DNA of 64,000 nucleotides from Candidatus Anammoximicrobium sp. (GCA_012515235.1 JAAYYU010000027.1:124001-188000); one strand, 5' to 3'. Positions 28,164 to 37,593 are shown, counted from the first letter of the stretch. The notes: generated from the sequence alone by a model not told the origin. Made by a program: numbers and translations.

Positions 28164-29249
28164 ATGGATCGGGTTTGCAAAATTGCTGCGTCCTTCTTGG
28201 CTCAAACTCAACTCTTTCGGCTCCTGCTCATGGTCGCTGTGGGGGCGGCTGCTAGCTTCGCCCCTCGCTCCGCTCAGGCAGCCGCGCCGGAGGTTTCCTT
28301 TGACGTCACGCCTTCGGCAAGTTGCCGCGATGTGACCACGGCCGAATTCGCGGAAGCCAACCCCGACGAGCGGCTGATTGAGGTCCTGATCGAGGTTTCG
28401 GCGCTGATTCGGCAAGGCAAAGAGGACGATCTGCTGCAGTATTTCTATCGCTTCGACAGCCCGCGGCGGACGATGCGCGTCGTGGACTATGCGCCCAAGA
28501 CGACCTTGGCCAGCGATCTCGCCGGAAATGTGACGATCGAGCAGAAGCAGGAGGCGAGCAAGGGACTCGGACTGGCGGTCACCGCGCCGCTGGACTGGCC
28601 GGCCAAATTGAGCGGATCGGGCGACCTGGGAACGAAGACGACGGATACCAAGCGTTACGAACTGGTCCCGCCGATGACGGCCGTAGCGGCCAGCGGCACG
28701 CTGGACCGCGGCTACAGCGTGTATTTCAAACTCAGGCCGTCACGCAGCCTGTCGCTGGAGGGCGCCCGGCTGTTCACGCTCGTGCTTCGCGTGCCCCACC
28801 ACTGGCGCGCGGACTACGGCCATCTCACCTGTACCGCCTCGGCTTCCGCACAGGGGTTGCTGGGCCCGCTGGACGAGGAAGTGGTCTGCGGCCGGCGGCG
28901 GTTTGTCGTCGCCCTGTATGCCGAGGGCGATGCCTCCGCCAAGGCGGCGGCGGAACGCCTGGTCCGCGCCGAATCGGAACTGCTGAAGACCATCTCTGCC
29001 AACCGTCAAGAGCTGCAAAAACGGTACTATCCGACCTTTGCCCACCGCTTGGGGGCGTTCTTGGAAGGCGTCTCGGAAACGCTGCCCGACAGCGTTGCGG
29101 AGGTGATCGTCTACGGCGGCCGGTTGCCGGAACGGGACATGCTGGCCCTCCGACTGCCGGCCGAAGTCCGTCAGGCCGCCGCCCGCTACAGCGTCGCCCG
29201 GCGGGCCCTGTCCAGTCTGGGGACTGCCGAGACGGAGGAAGTCCAATAG
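28164..29249 (+). CDS. Secreted protein of unknown function
   Basis: I do not recognise this 361-residue protein. It has a signal peptide (L-L-L-M-V-A-V-G-A-A-A-S-F-A, cleavage likely after A-Q-A near residue 39). A mixed domain follows with R-Y-E-L-V-P-P-M-T-A-V-A-A-S-G-T-L-D-R-G-Y-S-V-Y-F-K-L in the middle, which looks like the edge of a beta-rich domain. The C-terminal third is helical and Ala-rich. A ribosome binding site (ggag) lies 12-15 bases upstream of ATG 28164. It is monocistronic and no neighbour suggests a role. Confidence 0.7.
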   Translation: MDRVCKIAASFLAQTQLFRLLLMVAVGAAASFAPRSAQAAAPEVSFDVTPSASCRDVTTAEFAEANPDERLIEVLIEVSALIRQGKEDDLLQYFYRFDSPRRTMRVVDYAPKTTLASDLAGNVTIEQKQEASKGLGLAVTAPLDWPAKLSGSGDLGTKTTDTKRYELVPPMTAVAASGTLDRGYSVYFKLRPSRSLSLEGARLFTLVLRVPHHWRADYGHLTCTASASAQGLLGPLDEEVVCGRRRFVVALYAEGDASAKAAAERLVRAESELLKTISANRQELQKRYYPTFAHRLGAFLEGVSETLPDSVAEVIVYGGRLPERDMLALRLPAEVRQAAARYSVARRALSSLGTAETEEVQ

Positions 29250-29347
29250 CCGCGACTGCGTCGGAGCAGTCTTTCCGGTGTGGTACGGCCAGGGAATTCC
29301 TCGTGAGCGTCCGCTGACGATGCAGGGCCGCTCGGTGACGGCACGGC

Positions 29348-29450
29348 AGCACCTGTCCAGCAACAACTTCGTAGGGCGGAATTAATTCCGCCCCAGCGGA
29401 CGGAAGTCCGCTCTGCAACCAAATCGCGGAGTTGATCCTGGACAGGTGCT
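29348..29450 (+). repeat. Nested palindromic intergenic element
   Basis: A 103-bp element bounded by 13-bp perfect inverted repeats (agcacctgtccag at 29348-29360 and its complement at 29438-29450). Inside are two further palindromes: gggcggaattaattccgccc at about 29373-29392 and agcggac-ggaa-gtccgct at about 29395-29412. The whole could fold into a long cruciform. It has the look of a REP- or MITE-like element. No coding frame spans it. Confidence 0.7.
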
Positions 29451-29550
29451 TAGCATCGTTCGGAGAACAACGGTCGCTTCATCAGAGCAGCCGTCACACC
29501 GCGTGGGATGATCGGCGATCAACACGGGACAGTTTTTTTGGGAACGATGC

Positions 29551-30369
29551 TCACGTTGCGCCGTGAGCCCGCCCGCCGGCCTGCACCTGCAGGACGGGCT
29601 GGGCGCGTTCGCCGCTGCAGAGCACGACCAGCAGGTTCGCGATCAGGGCGTCACGGTCGGCCTCGTTGACCTCCAGGCCGGCCGCCTTGAGCTGTCCCAC
29701 GGCGTCATGCACGATTTCGACCGCACCTTGCACGATCGTCTTGCGGGCGTCGATCAGGGCCAGCGCCTGCTGTCGCATCAGCATGGCCTGGGCGATCTCG
29801 GGCGCATAGGTCAGGTCGTTCAAGCGGACGCCCAACACGCGGATGCCCGCCGGCTCGACGGCCTCCTGCAACTCGGCGATAAACCCGTCCGTGACCGCCT
29901 CGCTTTCTTTCTTCAAGCACGGCTTCGCCTCGTCGGCCGATTCGTAGGGGAACTTCGAGGCAACCCGCTTGACGACCGCCCCGGCCTGGTCCTCGATGAA
30001 CTGCCGGTAGTTCTCCACGTGCAACGCTGCCCGGTAGGTATCCTCGACGCGGTAGACGACCACGGCGCTGATCTCGACCGGGTTGCCGTTGACCTCGACC
30101 ACCGTCGTCGTGGCGATGTCCAAGGTCGTATCCCGCGTGGAAATCCGCTGCAACTGCCGCCCGACGGGGTGGATCCAGCGAATACCCTGCGTCTTGAGGG
30201 TCGTCACGTATTTGCCGAATCGCAGCACGACGATCTCCTCGCGCGGATTCACGACGAAGAACCCGAACAACAGGATGGGGGGAAAAAGAATCGTCACCAG
30301 CAGCACCAGAAACAGTTCCCTTGCCCCCTGATTAGCATCCTGCGGCGTGTCGAATTTGGCGGACATCAT
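29551..30369 (-). CDS. SPFH/Band 7 (stomatin-like) membrane protein
   Basis: A 272-residue protein with one N-terminal transmembrane segment (about residues 18-42, V-L-L-V-T-I-L-F-P-P-I-L-L-F-G-F-F-V-V), then an SPFH/prohibitin domain. The domain has R-F-G-K-Y-V, D-T-T-L-D-I, V-E-I-S-A-V-V-V-Y-R-V-E-D and A-I-R-V-L-G-V-R-L-N-D-L-T-Y-A-P-E. The C-terminal helix is Ala/Glu-rich, as in other members that form oligomeric rings. Such proteins organise membrane domains or partner with proteases. A strong ribosome binding site (ggggagg) precedes two adjacent ATG codons at 30369 and 30366. Confidence 0.88.
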   Translation of the reverse strand: MMSAKFDTPQDANQGARELFLVLLVTILFPPILLFGFFVVNPREEIVVLRFGKYVTTLKTQGIRWIHPVGRQLQRISTRDTTLDIATTTVVEVNGNPVEISAVVVYRVEDTYRAALHVENYRQFIEDQAGAVVKRVASKFPYESADEAKPCLKKESEAVTDGFIAELQEAVEPAGIRVLGVRLNDLTYAPEIAQAMLMRQQALALIDARKTIVQGAVEIVHDAVGQLKAAGLEVNEADRDALIANLLVVLCSGERAQPVLQVQAGGRAHGAT

Positions 30370-30580
30370 TCTCCTCCCCGGTGATGCGCCCCCGTAGAAG
30401 TTTCGCCCGGCGCCTGACCAGATCAGTTTAGCGGCGATGTTTTGGCCGCGAAAGATCTGGCGGCGATTCTCTTGAACTTGCGGTGGCGTTATAATCAGGG
30501 ACGCAGCCGTTGCCTTCGCGCGTGGGCGTTCTCGCCGCCGCAACGGCGCGGACGGACATTCGATCGAGGCGTCCGCGGCT

Positions 30581-31444
30581 ATGAGCAACGCATCCGATCC
30601 ACAGGCCGATCTTTCGGGCGGACATGCGGCGACCCGCAGACCCTGGGGAGCCGTGGCGGTGGTGGTCCTGGCTGTCGCCGCGGCGGCGGCCGTCAAGCTG
30701 ATCTGGCCTGCCGCCGACGTCCCGTCAAGGAGTCCTCCCATGCCAGCGCTTTCTGAGCCCCAGAGCCTCGGTTCGAGAACGGCCCCGCAGGAACCGCCCG
30801 AACCCGAGCGGTTCACTGTGCTGAGGCAACGGATGGTCGATGTCCAACTGGCGGCGCGGGACATCCGCGACGAGCGGGTGCTGGACGTCATGCGGCGCGT
30901 CCCTCGACACCTGTTTGTGCCCGAATCGCAACGCGAGTCCGCCTATGCCGATTGGCCGTTGCAGATCGGCGGAGGGCAAACGATATCCCAGCCCTACATC
31001 GTGGCCTTGATGACGCAATTGGCCCAGCCCAAGCCGGAATCGCGGGCGCTCGACGTGGGCACGGGCTCGGGCTACCAGGCCGCCGTGCTGGCGGAGTTGT
31101 GCCGAGAGGTGTACAGCATCGAGATCATCGAATCGCTGGCCGTCGATGCCCGTCAGCGCCTGGGAGAACTGGGCTATCGCAACGTCGACGTGCGCTGCGG
31201 AGACGGCTATCGCGGCTGGCCGGAGCACGCCCCGTACGACGTGATCATCCTGGCCGCGGCGCCCGCCCATGTCCCGGAACCGCTGGTGGAACAACTCGCG
31301 CCGGGCGGCCGATTGGTGCTGCCTGTCGGCGGCCGGTCACAGGAACTGGTCGTGGTGGAGAAACAAGCCGACGGCGCTGTCCGCCAGTGGAGCGAGATCG
31401 GCGTGGTCTTCGTGCCCATGACGGGCCAAGCGCAGGAGCGGTAA
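30581..31444 (+). CDS. Membrane-anchored protein-L-isoaspartate O-methyltransferase
   Basis: A 287-residue protein with a single N-terminal hydrophobic helix (about residues 21-42) and a Pro/Ser linker, followed by a complete PCMT domain. Motifs are G-G-Q-T-I-S-Q-P-Y-I-V-A (the PCMT signature), L-D-V-G-T-G-S-G-Y-Q-A-A (SAM loop) and A-P-G-G-R-L-V-L-P-V. The enzyme repairs isoaspartyl damage by methylation. Standard PCMT lacks the N-terminal anchor, so this form should be tethered to the membrane or exported, which is unusual for a SAM-dependent enzyme. It is divergent from the SPFH gene. Confidence 0.85.
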   Translation: MSNASDPQADLSGGHAATRRPWGAVAVVVLAVAAAAAVKLIWPAADVPSRSPPMPALSEPQSLGSRTAPQEPPEPERFTVLRQRMVDVQLAARDIRDERVLDVMRRVPRHLFVPESQRESAYADWPLQIGGGQTISQPYIVALMTQLAQPKPESRALDVGTGSGYQAAVLAELCREVYSIEIIESLAVDARQRLGELGYRNVDVRCGDGYRGWPEHAPYDVIILAAAPAHVPEPLVEQLAPGGRLVLPVGGRSQELVVVEKQADGAVRQWSEIGVVFVPMTGQAQER

Positions 31445-31660
31445 GAAGCGTTCGAGAAGCGGGGGAGCGGCACGGCGCTGGCGCCAAACGGGATTTCGGC
31501 AACTTCCCTCGTCGTGCATAAAGTCACGATTTCGACGCCATTTCGCGCGAGCGTGACATCCTAGACGGCGGCTTTCCGTCGCCGTTTCCCGTTTGGCGCT
31601 GGAGTCGGTGAATCAGGTCCGGGGTTTTGCCGGCGAGAACCGCGGCGGTCGCCGCGCGGC

Positions 31661-31834
31661 TCAATCGGCTGCGCTGCCAATCTTTTCCGCCGAACTGGCG
31701 AAGGTGCCTTGCGTCGCATGGCCGAGGACTTCGAAGGTGCCAATGATGGCCACCAGGATCGCTGCCAGCAGCAGGATCTGCTCGAACAATCGGACACCGT
31801 GTTCCCGCCGCAGCGATCGCCGAATGACAGGCAT
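31661..31834 (-). CDS. Small Flp-type pilin-like protein
   Basis: A 57-residue protein with the shape of a Flp pilin. It has a short basic N terminus (R-R-S-L-R-R-E-H), then G-V-R-L-F-E with the glutamate 5 residues after the glycine, then a hydrophobic helix (I-L-L-L-A-A-I-L-V-A-I-I-G). The family is cleaved after that glycine by a TadV-type peptidase. The tail is small and polar (T-F-A-S-S-A-E-K). ATG 31834 gives the short leader expected. No tad/flp assembly genes are in the window, so it may be an orphan or work with a distant cluster. Confidence 0.6.
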   Translation of the reverse strand: MPVIRRSLRREHGVRLFEQILLLAAILVAIIGTFEVLGHATQGTFASSAEKIGSAAD

Positions 31835-32077
31835 GAATCTCCCCCCCCCGACACAAAAAAACGGCCCGCCGAACCGCACCGGGCTGCCCTGCGTTCACGT
31901 GGCCGCGGACTGGGCCGATCGCCGCACCGCGCCCGAACAATTCGCGTGGACATTCCACGCGCGCGCCACCCCTGTGTGTCTAGTCTAGCTTGAGATTCGC
32001 GGACGCCCTGCGAGATTCTGGGCCTTGCGGCGTGCAGGGATCGCCCTCAAGCCGGGGATTCTCCGGATCGACCGCGC

Positions 32078-32311
32078 TCAACCGCCGCCGATTGCGGAGA
32101 ACACGTCCAGGCGTTCGCCGCCCGTCAGCGCCTGGTCCGGCTCCGCAGCTCGGTGGTTGACGAAAGCGATCTTTGCCCGCTGGCGCGGGATCCCCAGCCG
32201 GTCGAGCACCGTCGCGACCGTTTGCCCCGGCTCGACGTCAATTTCCCTGCCGGCGGCGCCGCCGGTAAACTGGCGCAAATCGGCATAAACGTAAACCTGA
32301 ACTCGACTCAT
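32078..32311 (-). CDS. MoaD/ThiS-like ubiquitin-fold sulphur carrier
   Basis: A 77-residue beta-grasp protein ending in G-G-G. The opening V-Q-V-Y-V-Y-A-D-L-R-Q-F and the final F-S-A-I-G-G-G are typical of MoaD-like proteins, whose terminal Gly-Gly is adenylated and thiocarboxylated to deliver sulphur to molybdopterin. It lies 9 bases after the aldehyde ferredoxin oxidoreductase gene on the same strand. This arrangement is common for tungsten/pterin enzymes and implies it supplies the cofactor for that enzyme. Confidence 0.88.
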   Translation of the reverse strand: MSRVQVYVYADLRQFTGGAAGREIDVEPGQTVATVLDRLGIPRQRAKIAFVNHRAAEPDQALTGGERLDVFSAIGGG

Positions 32312-32320
32312 CGTGAACCG

Positions 32321-34057
32321 TTAATCGATCCCCGCGAAAACCTGGTCCAACTCTTCGTCGGGCACAGCGAACGTGCTGTTGTGCGGCGCGAGCTTTTCCG
32401 TGCGGAAGAAGTCGGGCAAGCGGTCGTGGGCGGCGGTGTAGCCGACGGCCTTGTTGAAGCCCCGCTCGACGCCCAACGTCCGTTTGCCCAGTGCTAGAAA
32501 GTCCTCGGCCGTGATCCGCCGTCCGAAGTAGCCGCCGAGCATCTCGCAGATGCCCTCCAGCGCGGCCGGGTCGTCCAAGACCGCGAAGGCCACGAACAGG
32601 CACAGCCCGGTAGCGTCGATGGCGGCCGTTGCAATCTGCAGGTTGCGGCTCAATTCGATCTGGCCTTCGCTCCGCAGCGGATCGACCTTGCCGCCCACGC
32701 TCAGCACGTTCGCAGTCACCGCATAGCCGGCGGTGTGATCGGCGCCCATGGTCGACGTGGCGTAGGTGACGCCCATCCCCTGAATGGCCCGCGGGTCGTA
32801 GGCGGGCAGCGCCTGGCCCTTGACGGTGGGGACGCGCTCGATGCCGTACGTCTTGCCCAGAACTTCCGCGCCGGAGGCGATCAATCGTCCCAGCGGCGTG
32901 CCCCGGCGGACTTCCTCCAACAGCCCCAGCGCCCCTTGGGCGTCGCCGAACGGAAGGATGCCCGCTTCCATCGCCACCGCGATCGTCGCCCCGGTTTCGA
33001 TCGTGTCCAGCCCCAGGTCGTCGTCCATCCGGTCCATGCGGGCGATGGCGTCCAAATCGTCGATCCCGCAGTTGCCGCCGTGCGCCCAGATGGTTTCGTA
33101 CTCGGGTCCCTTGGTCACGAACTCGCCCTGTTCGTCGACGTAGGTCCGCGAGCAGCGGATGGTACAGCCGCGGTGGCAGGCGTGGGCGATCTCGCCGCCG
33201 CGCTCCACGATCACATCGTGCTGCCGTTCGCCGCTGATCGGCTCGACGCCCTCGAACTGACCGGCGCTGAAGTTCCGCGTCGGATAGCCGCCGACGGCGT
33301 TGATCACATTGGCCAGCGAGTTGGTGCCGAACTTGGGCAGGCCCTCGCCGGTCAGCGGATGGCCCAGCAGGGCCGCGTTGAATTTCTGCGCCCCTTGGCG
33401 AAAGCCGGCCATGTCCGCCGGGCGCGGCCGCCGGCCGCCGGCCGGATCGACGACGATCACTTTCAAACCCTTGGAGCCCATCACGGCCCCCAAGCCGCCT
33501 CGGCCGCAGTGCCGCGTCGGCCGCAGTTCGACGTCGGTGACCGCGATACTGGCCGCGCCGGCCCGCATCTCGCCCGCCGGCCCGATGCTGATGCAGGAGA
33601 CCTTCTGGCCGAATCGGTCGACCTGCCGGGCTACCGTGTCGTAGTTGCCAAGTCCCGCCAGGTCGTCGGCCGGCTCCAGCACGGCGTCGCCGGGCGTCAC
33701 GCGCAAGCGGTAGCACTTGCCGGCCGCCGGCCGGCCCTCCACGACGATCGCCTGCAGGCCGCAGGCCGCCAGATCGATCGCCGCCATGCCGCCGGAGTTG
33801 GCTTCCTTGATCGTGTGCGTCAGCGGACTTTTGGCCCCCGCCGACAACCGCCCGGAACACGGCGCGCCGGTGCCCGTCAGAAGGCCGGGGGCCAGCACCA
33901 GCTTGTTGGCCGCCGACAGCGGATGGCAGTGCGGCGGAACTTCGTGGGCGACCAGCGCCGAGGTCAAGCCGCGTCCTCCCAGTTCCCGGTACCGAGCGTC
34001 GGCTTCTTCCCGGCGAACCGACAGGCCGTTCATATCGACTCGCAAGATCGTCGCCAT
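32321..34057 (-). CDS. Aldehyde ferredoxin oxidoreductase family tungstopterin enzyme
   Basis: A 578-residue AOR-family protein that should oxidise an aldehyde to the acid with ferredoxin as acceptor, using a tungsten bis-pterin and one 4Fe-4S cluster. The cluster ligands are C294, C298 and C302 (C-x3-C-x3-C in A-C-H-R-G-C-T-I-R-C). The fourth is probably C486 in D-A-T-G-L-C. N-terminal family blocks are L-G-G-R-G-L-T-S-A-L and S-G-R-L-S-A-G-A-K-S-P-L-T, and T-S-T-M-G-A-D-H-T-A-G-Y lies in the middle. The physiological aldehyde is unknown. A MoaD-like gene follows in the same transcription unit. Confidence 0.93.
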   Translation of the reverse strand: MATILRVDMNGLSVRREEADARYRELGGRGLTSALVAHEVPPHCHPLSAANKLVLAPGLLTGTGAPCSGRLSAGAKSPLTHTIKEANSGGMAAIDLAACGLQAIVVEGRPAAGKCYRLRVTPGDAVLEPADDLAGLGNYDTVARQVDRFGQKVSCISIGPAGEMRAGAASIAVTDVELRPTRHCGRGGLGAVMGSKGLKVIVVDPAGGRRPRPADMAGFRQGAQKFNAALLGHPLTGEGLPKFGTNSLANVINAVGGYPTRNFSAGQFEGVEPISGERQHDVIVERGGEIAHACHRGCTIRCSRTYVDEQGEFVTKGPEYETIWAHGGNCGIDDLDAIARMDRMDDDLGLDTIETGATIAVAMEAGILPFGDAQGALGLLEEVRRGTPLGRLIASGAEVLGKTYGIERVPTVKGQALPAYDPRAIQGMGVTYATSTMGADHTAGYAVTANVLSVGGKVDPLRSEGQIELSRNLQIATAAIDATGLCLFVAFAVLDDPAALEGICEMLGGYFGRRITAEDFLALGKRTLGVERGFNKAVGYTAAHDRLPDFFRTEKLAPHNSTFAVPDEELDQVFAGID

Positions 34058-34198
34058 GTTAGCTGACCCCCCGTGGGCTTGGCAAAGTAGAACGCTGCCG
34101 CATTCTAGCAGATAACGGCGGTCAAGGACACGGCTTGGACGCGGAGTGGCTGAGCGGCGAACCGCCTCGGCGGAGTTTCTTCCGTCCGCCCTGCGGCT

Positions 34199-36058
34199 TT
34201 AACGGGTGGCGCAATCGTACAGCAAGCGGTACTCGTCGGCCGCATGGTCCCAGGAAAAAGCCAGGGCCTGGCCGTACAGATTGGCGAGCAGGCGGCCGTA
34301 GCACTCGGGCCGCTGGCTGAAGATGGCGATGGCTTCCAGGAGCGCGTCGGTCAGGCCTTCCACGAGTTGCCGGTACACGGGGTTCGCCTGCCGCGTTTCG
34401 GGATCGGCTGCGACCAGCAGTTCCCGCCAGTGGGCCGCCACGTCTGCCGGTGCGAGCGACGAGAGATCGGCGTCGTACAGCAGGCCCGTGGCGCTGGCGC
34501 GGTCGTGGCGATAGTTGCGCACCTGTTGCAGCAGGCCGCCCGTGGCGCAGGCCACCACCGGCGTGCCCTGTACATAGGGCTCGGTCGCCGCGCCGAAAGG
34601 CTCGTACAGCGATGGCATCACACAGTACGTGGCGCCGGCCATGGTGTCGAAGTAGCCGTCGGTCATGCGATCCGGGATGAACGTCACGTCGCCCTGGCGC
34701 TCGGACGCCAACTGAGCCAGGTCCGCGACCCAGCGTTCGACGCCGCCCGGCGATTCCAGGGCGAAGATGAACTTGGCGCGTCCCGGTTCGATCCGTTCCA
34801 CAGCTCGCGCCAAGACGTCGAAACCTTTTTGGCCCGGGTCCATGCGGCCGAACATCATAAAGACCGGCACTTCCGGCGGCAGATCGGCCAGGCTGCGTCC
34901 GGGACCGGCATTCAGCTCCCCCCGCGCGCTCTCCTGCAGATAGCCGGCAAAATGCTGTAGCAGAACCTGCCGCTTGTCTTCCTTCTCGCGCAGGATGGCG
35001 GCGACGTTACCGCGCCGTGCCTCGTCGACGGCGGCGGCTGAAAACGGTCCTGCGTTGGCATCCAGGAACAGTCCGTTGTCGACGCCGACGACGCCCTGCC
35101 GGCGAAAGACGTCCTGAAGATGACTGGCGAAGAACGCGGTCTGCACGGGATGCACCGTCAGTTCGCGGGCGAAACTCTTGCTGACGGTCGCAACCGGCGC
35201 GTCCAGCAGGGGCAGCATGCATTCGTAAAACGTGTCGCGGCGAACGGGCAGCGTGCCGTCTCGCCGTGGCGTCTGCCGCAGCGTGGGCCAAAACCGCTCA
35301 TGCACGCGGCCCGTGATCAGGCCCAGTTTGCCCGGCGGCAAAACGCGATCGTAGGGATTGTGAGAAGACAGCACCACGGAGGCGGAGTGCAGCACGTTAT
35401 CCAGCAGGGCTTGCTTGACGGTCAGTGCGGTCGCCGCCAGTTGCCAGTCTTGCGCGTGAATGACGAGATCCTCGGTCAGGCCCAGGGCGGCCAAGACGGA
35501 AGGAACCGCGGCGGACGCGAACAGGCTGTCGACGTCCAGCCGTGACGGGGCCTGGGGATGGTCGGGACCGGTGTAGTCGTACGGGATCTTGCCCTTCGGG
35601 CCGCCGCGTGCCCGGAAGTAATCCGGCGCCTCGAACAACACCCAACGGACCCCGTCCAGCGTGTGCTCCCACAACTTCAACGGCACGCGGGTATTGGCAA
35701 ATCGGACGCTGGTCTCGCCGGTCTCGCGGCACGGCTGCAAAGGACTCGGCGCAGCCCCCGGCGACTCAGACGGTCGCGCCGGCGCCGTCGCCAACGCGGC
35801 ATGGAAAGGGCTCAGGACCAGTACTCGCTCGCCGTGCTGCTGCAGCGTCTTGGGCAGCAGTCGCGCTACCTGGAACAAGCCCCCGGCGCGGGCAAAGAAG
35901 TTCTCATAGGCGCACAACACAATGGTCCGCCGGTCTTTTTGGACAGCACGGCGGCCCGACGCCAAACGCGCACCGTCCGTCTCTCCAAAAAGGGCTTGCA
36001 GCGCCCACGGATCGTGACTCCAGCCCGAAACGCTTTGAGAAAGCTCCGGATCCACCAT
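34199..36058 (-). CDS. GT5-like glycogen/starch synthase-family glycosyltransferase
   Basis: A 619-residue two-lobed GT-B glycosyltransferase most like glycogen synthases. The N-terminal lobe has R-A-G-G-L-F-Q-V-A-R near residue 57, at the place of the usual K-x-G-G-L loop. The C-terminal lobe has F-G-R-M-D-P-G-Q-K-G-F-D and the donor-site stretch M-P-S-L-Y-E-P-F-G-A-A-T-E followed by G-T-P-V-V-A. In GT5 the Lys of K-x-G-G-L binds the nucleotide sugar. Arg in its place and the extra middle region suggest a variant donor or acceptor. It stands alone with no glycogen genes beside it. Confidence 0.75.
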   Translation of the reverse strand: MVDPELSQSVSGWSHDPWALQALFGETDGARLASGRRAVQKDRRTIVLCAYENFFARAGGLFQVARLLPKTLQQHGERVLVLSPFHAALATAPARPSESPGAAPSPLQPCRETGETSVRFANTRVPLKLWEHTLDGVRWVLFEAPDYFRARGGPKGKIPYDYTGPDHPQAPSRLDVDSLFASAAVPSVLAALGLTEDLVIHAQDWQLAATALTVKQALLDNVLHSASVVLSSHNPYDRVLPPGKLGLITGRVHERFWPTLRQTPRRDGTLPVRRDTFYECMLPLLDAPVATVSKSFARELTVHPVQTAFFASHLQDVFRRQGVVGVDNGLFLDANAGPFSAAAVDEARRGNVAAILREKEDKRQVLLQHFAGYLQESARGELNAGPGRSLADLPPEVPVFMMFGRMDPGQKGFDVLARAVERIEPGRAKFIFALESPGGVERWVADLAQLASERQGDVTFIPDRMTDGYFDTMAGATYCVMPSLYEPFGAATEPYVQGTPVVACATGGLLQQVRNYRHDRASATGLLYDADLSSLAPADVAAHWRELLVAADPETRQANPVYRQLVEGLTDALLEAIAIFSQRPECYGRLLANLYGQALAFSWDHAADEYRLLYDCATR

Positions 36059-36290
36059 GCCGTCGCCTTTCTAACCTTCGCCAAACCCACAGAAACCGGC
36101 CTTCCGCCCGTCGGCACACCCACCGTTGCAGAATCGGCTCCGATCGGGGTTAGTTTATCCAATCGTCGATTCGGTGGAAATCCAGGAAGACCCTTCTGTC
36201 GGAATGCAGCCATTCTCGTCTCCCCGCGTTGACTTTCGTGATGCCAATCGCCAGGATCAAGGGCCGCAGAACAGTCTGCCGAGGCACTTC

Positions 36291-37256
36291 ATGCTTAATC
36301 CGAATCTCTTCGCTGGTCTCGGACTTACGCGGCGTGGCTTTACGCTCGTAGAACTGTTGGTCGTGATCGGCATCATCGGGATTCTCGTGGCCCTGTTGCT
36401 GCCGGCCGTGCAGGCCGCGCGCGAGGCGGCGCGCCGCACCCAGTGTACGAACAACCTGCGGCAGATCGGACTGGCCGCTCACAACTTCCATTCCGCCATG
36501 AAGCGGTTTCCTCCGGGTTACCTGGGGCCTTGGCCGCCCGTCGAAGTCCCGCCGGTTGGCGACCAGTTCGTCGGCGTGCTGCCGTACCTGCTGCCCTACC
36601 TGGAGCAAGGGTTCGTCCAAGACCGCATCGAAACCGAAATGGACGTGGAGAAAGTGAGATCGGCCTGGTGGACGGATTCTCCGACCTGGAACATCTCGCA
36701 GACGCGGTTCAGTCTGTTCCTGTGTCCCAGCGACGATCCCTACGCGAACACCGTGGGAACGTTCGTCGGCTTGCACATGTGGTGGGACAGGGCTGGCGCC
36801 AAGACCCCGCCCGATTCCACCTGGCTGACCGGTCTCTACGTGCCCGTCACGGACGGCGGGCTGAACATCGGCCGCAGCAACTACGTCGCCAGCGCTGGCG
36901 GGATGGGGCTGACCGAAAACGCGTATTGGGATCACTACTTCGGTCCCCTGTACAACCGGTCGAAGAAAACGCTCGGCCACATCCTGGACGGGACCAGCAA
37001 CACGCTGTTGTTCGGCGAAGCCCTGGGGGGCCAGTACGGGAACCGCCGCGAGTACGCGCATACCTGGATGGGCAGCGGCGCGCTGCCGACCGCGTGGGGA
37101 CTGAGCGACGCCGCCTACTACCGGTTTAGCAGCTGGCACCCGGGAATCGTCCAATTTTGTTATGCCGACGGGTCGGTGCAGCCGCTTGCGACGTCGATCA
37201 CCGAAGGTACGATGACGCTTCTGGGCGGGATCTCGGACGGCGAGGTGCCCCCGTGA
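36291..37256 (+). CDS. DUF1559 protein with type II prepilin-like leader
   Basis: A 321-residue protein of the planctomycete-specific DUF1559 type. It starts with a prepilin leader ([17 protein letters not shown], cleaved before F) and continues with the signature [16 protein letters not shown]-terminal domain contains [11 protein letters not shown] and the ending F-C-Y-A-D-G-S-V-Q. Such proteins are numerous in this phylum and likely form pseudopilin-like surface or secretion structures. ATG 36291, 6 bases after gagg, was chosen over an upstream frame extension that lacks a leader. Confidence 0.92.
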   Translation: MLNPNLFAGLGLTRRGFTLVELLVVIGIIGILVALLLPAVQAAREAARRTQCTNNLRQIGLAAHNFHSAMKRFPPGYLGPWPPVEVPPVGDQFVGVLPYLLPYLEQGFVQDRIETEMDVEKVRSAWWTDSPTWNISQTRFSLFLCPSDDPYANTVGTFVGLHMWWDRAGAKTPPDSTWLTGLYVPVTDGGLNIGRSNYVASAGGMGLTENAYWDHYFGPLYNRSKKTLGHILDGTSNTLLFGEALGGQYGNRREYAHTWMGSGALPTAWGLSDAAYYRFSSWHPGIVQFCYADGSVQPLATSITEGTMTLLGGISDGEVPP

Positions 37257-37395
37257 CCGACGCGCCGTCGGCGCGCATTTACGGGGTGGGCCAGGTCTTC
37301 ATGGCTCACCGCCAGGACGGACAACCATCCGGTAGGCCGCGAAGACTCGGCCCACCTCGCTTGGTCGCCGCGGCCACGGGCCGCGCAAGGCTGTC

Positions 37396-37593
37396 ATGAA
37401 ATCCATTCTTGCCATCGCCTGGTTGTCGATTTTGATTCTCGTCAGCGTGGCCGGTTGCGGCGGGAACACCGTCGAGTTGCCGCGAGACCCGGACCCCATG
37501 CCCGCAGGCCCGCCCCGCGCGGCCGGAGAGCCCGCGCCGAGCGGCCAGGCTGCGGCAGCCAAAGAACAGCCGGCCCAGGCGGCTCCGCAATAA
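37396..37593 (+). CDS. Small lipoprotein
   Basis: A 65-residue protein with a hydrophobic leader and a lipobox (S-V-A-G-C), after which the mature chain is a Pro/Ala/Glu-rich tail of about 43 residues without a folded domain. It is 139 bases downstream of the DUF1559 gene on the same strand. Similar small lipoproteins often follow DUF1559 genes in Planctomycetes, so it may be an accessory to the pseudopilin-like protein. Confidence 0.75.
   Translation: MKSILAIAWLSILILVSVAGCGGNTVELPRDPDPMPAGPPRAAGEPAPSGQAAAAKEQPAQAAPQ

Noticed and set aside
32238..33860. A 540-residue frame overlapping the AOR gene in another frame of the same strand
   Set aside because: The AOR frame holds the Cys ligands and family blocks; the alternative is Arg/Gly-rich noise.
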